From contig JANQGB010000210.1 of NCBI GenBank assembly GCA_028277545.1, positions 1 to 8,772 on the forward strand: a stretch of 8,772 nt of DNA, written 5' to 3'. The stretch is from Phycisphaerae bacterium (lineage in GTDB: Bacteria; Planctomycetota; Phycisphaerae; UBA1845). The notes beneath the pieces are model-generated. The model was given only the letters and a program-made list of their open reading frames with translations, did no database searches and was not told the origin of the DNA. Numbering within the stretch: the first letter of the stretch is position 1; every line of letters begins with the position of its first letter. This document shows, in pieces, positions 1 through 6,100 of this stretch. The translations under genes were made by a program, and so were the position numbers.

Positions 1-49
1 TGATCGCCCGGTGCGTTCTCTGGACTGGAAAGGGGGTAATCGAACGCGC

Positions 50-84
50 AAATGAGGTAAGATCGGCTTGATCTTGCCTCGTTT
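50..84. promoter_or_regulatory. 15-bp stem-loop upstream of fic (operator or terminator)
   Basis: Bases 50-64 pair with 70-84 around the 5-nt loop GGCTT, giving 15 consecutive pairs of which two are G-T wobbles. The core arms are GAGGTAAGATC and GATCTTGCCTC. The right arm is followed by TTTAGACG, so there is no good U-tract, which weakens an intrinsic-terminator reading. The right arm overlaps the -35 of the promoter proposed for fic, which favours an operator. A short frame open from the window edge ends with TGA at 53-55, so the hairpin could instead end an upstream transcript. The dyad is seen directly; its role is inferred. Confidence 0.6.
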
Positions 85-95
85 AGACGTATCTT
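68..95 (+). promoter_or_regulatory. Candidate sigma70-like promoter for fic
   Basis: TTGATC (68-73) and TATCTT (90-95) are separated by 16 bases, giving fair -35 and -10 matches in a locally AT-rich patch. Transcription would begin near 102, about 80 bases before the preferred fic start. The -35 lies in the right arm of the 50-84 dyad, so a protein bound there would block polymerase. This rests on consensus matching by eye only. Confidence 0.4.
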
Positions 96-183
96 ACACC
101 CATCTGGTGCTGCCAATTTGGGACTCGCTTGCAGCGCGGCCTCGGGCTCAGGCGGCAGGCCGCGCAGCAGGCAGATCGAGGAC

Positions 184-1236
184 ATGCGATCTCTCCATAC
201 CGACTTTCTTGGGCGGCTGACCCTGACGGTCGAGCAAGCCTCGACCCTGAACCGCATCGGTGAGTATCGGGGCAAACAGGACCTTTTTGCGCGGCAGACG
301 CCTGAGACTCTGGAGTCGCTCCAGCAGGTAGCGATCATCGAATCGAGTGAATCGTCAAACCGCATAGAAGGCGTGACTGCCCCTCACGATCGCATCGAAG
401 CTCTGGTTCTCCGATCGACCACGCCGCAGGATCGGTCCGAGCAGGAGATCGCCGGCTACCGCGACGCTCTCGCGCTCATCCACGAGTCGGCGCGGTACAT
501 GCCGCTGACCATCAACGTCATCCTGCAACTTCACGCGATGCTCTACCGCTACATGCCCAACGAAGGCGGGCGCTGGAAAGCGACGGACAATGACATCGTT
601 GAACGGAACGCCGACGGCTCAATCAGGCGTGTCCGATTCAAGCCGCTCAATCCGGTGGCCACGCCGACGGCGATGGAGGCTCTTGCCGCAGGATACAAGG
701 ACGCGATCGACGGTCAGCGGAAGGAGCCGCTGGTTGTCGTCCCGCTGGCAGTTCTCGACTTCCTCTGCATTCATCCTTTTAGCGACGGTAACGGACGTAT
801 CTCTCGTTTGCTGACGCTACTGCTGCTGTACCATTTCGACTATCAGGTCGGGCGATTCATCAGCATGGAGCGCATCTTCGAGGAGTCGAAGGAGACCTAC
901 TACGAGACCCTCGAACGCAGCTCGGCAGGATGGCACGACTGCGAACACGACCCGGCCCCGTGGATGGACTACTTCTGGGGAGTGATGCTGCGCGCCTACC
1001 GGGAGTTCGAGGATCGTGTCGGCACCATCGGTCGGGGCAAGGGATCGAAAACGGAGCAGGTCCGGCAGATCGTCAGTCGCCGGATCGGCCCATTCTCCAT
1101 CTCGGACATCGAGGCCGACTGTATCGGCGTCAGCCGCGACATGATTCGCCTCGTGCTGCGCCAACTTCGGGACGAGGGTATCATCACGCTCCAGGGAAGA
1201 GGGCGTGGCGCGAAGTGGCTTCGGTGCCAAGGCTAG
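184..1236 (+). CDS. Fic family protein (class II, AMPylator-type) with C-terminal winged helix
   Basis: This is a 350-residue predicted Fic-domain nucleotidyltransferase. The family usually transfers AMP from ATP to a hydroxyl side chain of a target protein. The full catalytic motif HPFSDGNGRISR is at residues 197-208, with His197 as the general base. An N-terminal inhibitory helix motif SNRIEG (Ser58, Glu62, Gly63) fits the class II [ST]xxxE[GN] pattern that holds the enzyme off. The substrate-clamping flap region is near 128-160. Residues 290-347 look like a winged helix-turn-helix ending in a basic GRGRGAKW wing. Length and domain order match the common N-terminal helix, Fic, wHTH family. 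ATG at 184 is preferred to the TTG at 118, because the extra 22 residues look unrelated to Fic proteins; the ribosome site (GAGG near 178) is weak. The target protein is unknown. The wHTH suggests DNA binding, possibly autoregulation at the upstream dyad. Confidence 0.93.
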   Translation: MRSLHTDFLGRLTLTVEQASTLNRIGEYRGKQDLFARQTPETLESLQQVAIIESSESSNRIEGVTAPHDRIEALVLRSTTPQDRSEQEIAGYRDALALIHESARYMPLTINVILQLHAMLYRYMPNEGGRWKATDNDIVERNADGSIRRVRFKPLNPVATPTAMEALAAGYKDAIDGQRKEPLVVVPLAVLDFLCIHPFSDGNGRISRLLTLLLLYHFDYQVGRFISMERIFEESKETYYETLERSSAGWHDCEHDPAPWMDYFWGVMLRAYREFEDRVGTIGRGKGSKTEQVRQIVSRRIGPFSISDIEADCIGVSRDMIRLVLRQLRDEGIITLQGRGRGAKWLRCQG

Positions 1237-1239
1237 CGG

Positions 1240-1377
1240 ATGTGCAAACAGGCGTTCTATCTGGATACGAACGTAATCTCGCAACTGGCCGACCCGGAGC
1301 AGACAGTACGGTGCGTCCGGGACGCACCATTCATCTGTGTCGAAGCGAGCGCGTGGTCGGGAAGGCACTGCACCTGA
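1240..1377 (+). pseudogene. Truncated PIN-domain (VapC-like) gene remnant, 45 codons
   Basis: The frame starts with ATG 3 bases after the fic stop, with AAGG at 1229-1232 as a possible ribosome site. Residues 5-20 read AFYLDTNVISQLADPE, which is the classic opening strand of a PIN-domain ribonuclease with the first metal-binding Asp (Asp9 in the DTN motif). A complete PIN domain is about 130 residues with three or four acidic residues. Here similarity fades after about residue 22 and a stop follows at 45. I found no continuation in the other forward frames before the oppositely oriented transporter gene, which ends at 1390. It is therefore probably a 3'-deleted toxin-type gene once coupled to fic. 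A short functional peptide is possible but less likely. Confidence 0.55.
1310..1328. repeat. 19-nt near-perfect palindrome inside the PIN remnant
   Basis: GGTGCGTCC and GGACGCACC form nine perfect pairs around a single central G, so the DNA is almost a complete palindrome. An RNA hairpin would need the central pairs opened to leave a loop. There is no T-tract on either side. It lies about where recognisable PIN sequence ends, and 62 bases beyond the stop of the convergent transporter gene. It could be a rearrangement scar, a protein-binding site or a weak two-way terminator. Confidence 0.6.
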
Positions 1378-1389
1378 TGGAGCTGCACC

Positions 1390-2637
1390 TCACGTGCTGG
1401 AGCGGGTCGGAACAACCGCGGGCACCAGGCGCCGGCGTATGGCCAAGAAGAGCACTGTGGCGATCGCCGAGACGGCAAAGCAGCCGGGCCAGAGATACTG
1501 GCCGCCGCCGCGTGACATGATCCACCCGCCCAGCGGCGCGCCGATCATGTTGGCGCTGGAGAAGCACATCGAGAAGACACCCAGGTACCGGGCCCGGAAG
1601 CGGGCCGGTGCCAGATCGGTGACGATGGACGACATCAGCGGGGCATGCATGAGCTCGCCGCAGGTGCAGACGACCACTACAACAACGAAGTGCCAGATAC
1701 TGACAGAGAAGCCTACCAAGCCGAATCCGACGCCGGTCACCAGGGCCGCCAGGGCGACAACCGTGCCGCGGTGAAACCGGCTGACCAGCGCCGCCACGGG
1801 CAGTTGAAACAGGACGATCAGCAGGCCGTTGATCGAGATCAGCTTGCCGTAGCTGTCGGGCCCGATGCCGAGCTCGTGCAGGTGGATGGGGAAGGTGGAC
1901 ATGAACTGCATGAACACCAGGCCGCAGAGCAACGACGCCACGCAGAACGCCACAAAGGTCCGGTCGCCGGCTATGTGCCGCAGGGCCTCGAAGCGCGGAG
2001 CGGCCACGGCCTCGACATGACCGGCGGTTGAGTCCGGATCGGCGGACTTGGCCGGGTTGCTGTTACGCGCCGGGCGTGTCTCCTGGATCAGCGCCAGGAT
2101 GATGAGGGTGTACGCCGCGGCGGTCAGTGCATCACCCCAGAACAGCCAGGTGAACCACAACGTGGCCAGGAACCCGCCGATCACCGCCCCGACCGCGAAG
2201 CCCAGGTTGATGGCCACGTACATCAGGGCGTAGGCGTGCGGTCGCTGGTCGGGGCTGACCAGGTCGGCAATCATGGCTGAGGCAGCCGGGCGATACATCT
2301 CCGCCAACACGGTGAAGGCCGCCACCGCCGCCAGAATCCCTGCCGGCCAGTAGATGTATCCGAAGAACCTCAGGATGCATGCCCCGCCCAGCAGGCTGAT
2401 GAGCATTACCGCTCGCCTGCCTGCGCGATCAGCAAGATACCCGCCCGCCAAGGCGCCGAGTATCGAGCCCGCCCCGTAGACGCCCATCGCCAGCGTGGCG
2501 AAGCCCACCCCGAGCCCGAGTTCGCCAACCAGATACAGGGTCAGGAACGGCAGCAGGAACGTGCCCGCCCGGTTTATGAAACTGCCCACGCACAGGATGT
2601 ACACCGCCCGTGGGAAACCGAGATAGCTCTGGATCAT
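1390..2637 (-). CDS. Major facilitator superfamily (MFS) transporter, MdtH-like
   Basis: This is a 415-residue polytopic inner-membrane protein with the hydrophobic profile of about 12 transmembrane helices, normal for an MFS carrier. The motif A loop between helices 2 and 3 is clear: GGYLADRAGRRAVM at residues 65-78, with Asp70 and Arg74/Arg75. A long polar stretch near 186-216 is the central loop joining the two six-helix halves. A second-half loop at about 330-350 (GELMHAPL, DLAPARFRARYLG) resembles drug-efflux type members such as MdtH, but the substrate cannot be read from sequence. ATG at 2637 is chosen because it leads directly into helix 1. A GTG just before it (2640) or the ATG at 2700 would only add a polar stretch. 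An AGGG lies just upstream, so the ribosome site is mediocre. It is transcribed alone and convergent with the fic locus. Confidence 0.9.
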   Translation of the reverse strand: MIQSYLGFPRAVYILCVGSFINRAGTFLLPFLTLYLVGELGLGVGFATLAMGVYGAGSILGALAGGYLADRAGRRAVMLISLLGGACILRFFGYIYWPAGILAAVAAFTVLAEMYRPAASAMIADLVSPDQRPHAYALMYVAINLGFAVGAVIGGFLATLWFTWLFWGDALTAAAYTLIILALIQETRPARNSNPAKSADPDSTAGHVEAVAAPRFEALRHIAGDRTFVAFCVASLLCGLVFMQFMSTFPIHLHELGIGPDSYGKLISINGLLIVLFQLPVAALVSRFHRGTVVALAALVTGVGFGLVGFSVSIWHFVVVVVVCTCGELMHAPLMSSIVTDLAPARFRARYLGVFSMCFSSANMIGAPLGGWIMSRGGGQYLWPGCFAVSAIATVLFLAIRRRLVPAVVPTRSST

Positions 2638-2713
2638 CACCCTGCTTCCGCGGCACCGATCGGCTGGCAGGTCAGCCTGCCACCCCGCGGCCTCCGGCAC
2701 TCTGGTTCACTCT

Positions 2714-2729
2714 CGGGCGCCACCGCCCG
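2714..2729. repeat. Short perfect dyad upstream of the MFS gene
   Basis: CGGGCG (2714-2719) and CGCCCG (2724-2729) pair around a 4-nt CCAC loop. It lies about 77 bases upstream of the transporter start, in its likely leader. Such a short GC stem can arise by chance in this GC-rich DNA. Confidence 0.35.
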
Positions 2730-2825
2730 GCTCCCCGGCGCCGCCCCGTGACGTCCCCACCGGCGTGGCGGTTATCCCGCAGTATGGTCTTCCTGCCTCT
2801 CCGTACCTACAGTCGCATCGTACTC

Positions 2826-2853
2826 GAAAGTTGGATTCCAGGTGGAATCTTTC
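2826..2853. promoter_or_regulatory. Operator-like inverted repeat between divergent genes
   Basis: GATTCC (2834-2839) and GGAATC (2844-2849) pair around AGGT. The pairing extends as GAAA (2826-2829) with TTTC (2850-2853), with four unpaired bases on the left side. It lies 37 bases before the -35 of the surface-protein promoter candidate and about 190 bases upstream of the transporter start. That is a reasonable place for a regulator site serving either gene. The hairpin ends in TTTCC, so a weak terminator is an alternative. Confidence 0.35.
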
Positions 2854-2889
2854 CGTAGAGACCACATTGTGCGGACTTCGCTATCGACT

Positions 2890-2919
2890 TTGCAGCCCGA
2901 CTTTGGGTATACATATACT
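2890..2919 (+). promoter_or_regulatory. Candidate sigma70-like promoter of the surface-protein gene
   Basis: TATACT (2914-2919) matches five of six -10 bases. TTGCAG (2890-2895), 18 bases upstream, keeps only the TTG of the -35. The element lies in one of the few AT-rich spots of the spacer (GTATACATATAC). Transcription would start near 2926 and leave an untranslated leader of about 255 nt. The start site is inferred. Confidence 0.45.
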
Positions 2920-2923
2920 TAGT

Positions 2924-3161
2924 GCCGCTTTTGGTAAGCGGCTTTCGCCCGCGTCGTGGCGGCCCCGGCGTGCCGGGATCTCCGCCGGGCGAAGCGCCTG
3001 TAAGTTCCGCCGCCTCAGGAACTGCCTAGGCCTCCGCGAAGCTGTGTCACCGAAACAGCACTACGAATACAGGGCGGGGAACGATGCCAGCCGGCCTTCC
3101 TTGGGGGTATCGGTTCAACCCAACGCGGGTGTGTCTCGCGGTGCCCCACTCGCACCGCGGG
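2924..3161 (+). ncRNA. Candidate structured 5' leader RNA
   Basis: The following helices can be seen in order. Hairpin 1: GCCGCTT/AAGCGGC, 2924-2942, 5-nt loop. Hairpin 2: TTCGCCCG (2944-2951) with CGGGCGAA (2986-2993), enclosing GCGG/CCGC and CCCGG/CCGGG on a CGTG tetraloop, 17 pairs in all. Hairpin 3: AGTTCC/GGAACT, 3003-3023. Hairpin 4: GCTGT/ACAGC, 3041-3059. A weak TTGGG/CCCAA, 3101-3123. Last hairpin: ten pairs, 3135-3161, just before the ribosome site. Hairpins 1, 2 and the last are strong; the five- and six-pair ones could be chance at this GC content. It matches no riboswitch class I can recognise from memory. Regulatory function is inferred. Confidence 0.4.
3135..3161 (+). promoter_or_regulatory. 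Hairpin immediately upstream of the ribosome site
   Basis: CGCGGTGC (3137-3144) and GCACCGCG (3152-3159) pair perfectly around a 7-nt CCCACTC loop. One G-T and one C-G pair (3136/3160, 3135/3161) extend the stem to ten. It ends 10 bases before the Shine-Dalgarno at 3172. It could shield the leader, set spacing for translation, or act as the output helix of the leader RNA. Confidence 0.5.
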
Positions 3162-3171
3162 CGAGGAGTCT

Positions 3172-3176
3172 GGAGG
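3172..3176 (+). promoter_or_regulatory. Strong ribosome binding site for the surface protein
   Basis: GGAGG followed by AACGT places the ATG at 3182 after a 5-nt spacer. This site fixes the start and rules against the upstream GTG at 2765. The same GGAGGAA sequence precedes the lipoprotein gene at 8470. Confidence 0.8.
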
Positions 3177-3181
3177 AACGT

Positions 3182-6100
3182 ATGTACCGGGGATTCAAAC
3201 CGCTGGTAACCTTGCTTCTTGTCTGGCCGGTGAGCCTGCTGGCTGCCGATTCCACGCAAACGTCGTCGGCGGAAGCAGTGGAGTACGGTGAACGACTGGA
3301 TGCAACCGCTTTCGGTCCGGGCGTGGTCGAGAGCATGGACGTGGCCTTGGCTCGCGATCGGGCCGCGGCAGAGCGTCCCACCGCGGATGAGTCCCAGAAT
3401 CACCGAGGACAATGGGTGGTGCCTTCCGGTCGATCCACCTATTACCCTTACTCCGGTCGACACAACCTGACGAACAAGTGGGGCGACACGGCCATGGGGA
3501 TCGGCTTCGGCGGGCCGGTGGACGTGGCCGGCGCTTACTTCGCGGGTCAGGGCGGACCGGGCGTGTGGACCACCGGTGTGCGCGTGATCGGTTATCGCGA
3601 AGGAGCCGAGGTCGGGCGAACCGAGTGGTTCTCAGAGATCAGCGACACGCCGGCCTGGCTGGCGATGAACCTGCACGGCGTCGACCGTATCGTCATCGAG
3701 TCGAAGCCCGTACTCAACAACGGCGGCTGGTACGCACTGGACGACCTTACCTTCACGAGGTCTTCCGGCAGTGGGCTGAACGAGCCCCGGAAGGTCGTGC
3801 TCGACTTTGAAGATTGCCAGCATCGCACTGTATTGAGCGGTACGGATTACGCGGGCCTGACCTGGGAGCGTGGCACAGGCAGCGCTCACGATGGTGACAG
3901 CATCCCCGCCCCACAGGTGGCTATTGCCCCCGAGTTTGCCGACGACGGAGTGGAAGCGGTGGCCGGCCCGCTGCTCAGGGCCGGCAGCGTTACTCCGCCC
4001 GAACTACTGCTGAACTTCCAGGGCGTGGTCCGCGGCGACGCCGGACAATGGTCCTACCCGCCAGACACCTGCGGAGCAATCGGCCCCGACCACTTCCTGG
4101 TGACGGTGAACCGGGTTTTCGCCGTGTTCGACAAGCACACCGGCGCCGAGTTGATGAGCATCAGCCTGGGGTCGTTCCTGCCGGGCTCGAGCGGCGATCC
4201 GCGGGTACTGTTCGATCAGTTCAGCAATCGCTGGGTGGTGATCGTCTCCGACTTCAGTTCGCGAACCTACCTGGCAGTGTCGTTGACGGACGACCCGACA
4301 GGCGCCTGGTTCAAGACCAACTTCGTAGTCTCTCAGGGGGAGGACGCCGGCTGCTGGCCGGACTACCCGACGCTGGGGGTAAACTCGGAGGGCATCTTCA
4401 GCGCCACTTACATGGTCGGCTGCGGCATGACCATCTTCGTAATCGACAAGGCACCGCTGATCGACGACCCGCCCAGCATGGGCACCGTCACCGCGTTCCG
4501 CGGGCTGCCGATGGAGGGCGCCATCCAGCCGGTGCACACCTACGGCGAGCCGTATCAGCAGTTCTTCGTCTCACGCTTCACGCCGGAGTTGCTGCGAGTA
4601 CGTCGCGTGGGCGGCGATATGACCGCGCCCGCCATGCAGCTGCTGGGTACCGTCGCGATCCCCGATCACGATAGCCCGCCGGACGTTCCCGCGCTGGGCA
4701 GCTCCACGCCGCTGGACAGTGTCGGCTCACGCCTCATGAACGCCGTGTATCGCAACGGCTCGATATGGACCGCCCATACGATTGGCTATCAGGGTAAGGC
4801 GGCCTGTCGCTGGTACGAGATCGATGTCGAGCCGCTGGTCCTGCTGCAGCAGGGCACAGTCAGCGACCCATCGCTGCACTACTTCTTCCCGGCAATCGCG
4901 GTCAACACCCGAGGCGACGCTGCTCTGGGTTTCAGCGGCGCCAACAGCAACCAATACGCGGCCGCTTATTGCACTGGGCGCCTGGCGACCAACACGGCCG
5001 GCAGAATGGCCGAACCGCTGCTGCTTCGCGAGGGCTCGGCTCCACAGAACAACATCGACGGCTACGGGCGCAATCGCTGGGGCGACTATAGCCTGACTTC
5101 GGTGGACCCCGACGATGACCTGACCTTGTGGACCATCCAGGAGTACGCCCACGCTACCGACGACTGGGGTACCTGGATCGGCCGCCTGGAGTTCCCGGTC
5201 GACTGCAATGACAACGGCGTGGCGGACAGTGAGGACATCGCGGCCGGGACCAGCCAGGACTGCAACAACGACGATCGGCCAGACGAGTGCGAAACCGGCA
5301 GCGCTGTCACCCAGGATTTCGAGGGCACCGGCGGTTCGTCGTTCCAGCTTAACGGCTCGGCCGAGGCGCTGTCCGGTGCGGTCCGCCTGACGCCGGCTTC
5401 GGCCAACCAGCACGGGTCGGTAGTGTTCACGCGGCGTCCACTGGAGCCGGTGGCGTCCTTTACCGCGGCCTTTGACTTCCGGATTGGCGGCGGCTCTGGG
5501 GCGGACGGGTTCAGCTTCGCCATGCTCGACGTCACCAGCTACACCCGGTCGGCCGTCTTCGGCGAGAGCGGCCCGGGAGAACACTCGCTGGCTGTCCAGT
5601 TCGACACCTACGCTAACGCCGGTGAGAACGATAATCACCTGGACTTGCTGCTCGACGGAGTTTCTCTCGGTACGTACAACCCGACGTTCGACCTGAACAA
5701 CGATCAGTGGCACAGTGTCTGGATCGAGTTCGAGGACCAGGCCATAACCGTTGAACTTACGCCCAACGGTGGTTCGCCCGAGACTGCCTATGATGCCGTG
5801 CCGGTTACGGGGTATGTCCCCTTCAAAGGCCTTTTCGGACTTGGAGCCCGAACCGGTGGGGCAAACGATGAGCACTGGGTAGACGAGGTGGTGGTCACGG
5901 CCGTCAGCCTTACCGACTGCAACACCAATGCCAACCTGGACGAGTGCGACCTGGACGCTGGCAGCAGCGCGGACTGCAACACGAACAGGCTGCCGGACGA
6001 GTGCGACCTGGCCGACGGCGTTAGCGCAGACTGCAACAGCAATTCGATTCCCGACGAGTGCGACGAGGACTGCAACGGCAACGACTCACCGGACGACTGT

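Larger units (their letters stand above)
2638..3181. other. 544-nt divergent intergenic region
   Basis: I see no convincing gene here. The forward frame of the surface-protein gene stays open back to a GTG at 2765. Those 139 codons lack any domain and sit in front of a better start with a strong ribosome site and signal peptide at 3182. The spacer holds two small dyads (2714-2729 and 2826-2853), a promoter candidate (2890-2919) and a hairpin-rich leader (2924-3161). No clear promoter for the leftward transporter gene was identified. Confidence 0.7.

Noticed and set aside
2..55. Possible C-terminal tail of an upstream gene ending at TGA 53-55
   Set aside because: Only 17 codons are visible with no motif, and another frame is also open there, so a gene cannot be supported.
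118..183. 22-residue N-terminal extension of Fic from TTG 118
   Set aside because: Low-complexity Gly/Ser/Arg sequence unlike Fic N-termini; ATG 184 leads directly into the expected helices.
930..1520. 196-codon forward frame overlapping the end of fic and the PIN remnant
   Set aside because: Arg/Gly/Pro-rich translation without motifs; out of frame with the clearly supported Fic and PIN reading frames.
3000..3060. Resemblance to a cyclic di-GMP (GEMM) riboswitch from CCGCGAAGC and ACCGAAAC
   Set aside because: The conserved GGCAAACC and ACGCAAAGCC blocks and the paired arms are absent.
2765..3181. 139-codon N-terminal extension of the surface protein from GTG 2765
   Set aside because: It has no recognisable domain, would bury the signal peptide, and is followed by a strong GGAGG and ATG at 3182. 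It also spans the promoter and hairpin leader.
4727..5875. 382-codon open frame on the minus strand inside the surface-protein gene
   Set aside because: It lies fully antisense to a gene with clear domains, has no recognisable motif, and is typical of GC-rich shadow frames.
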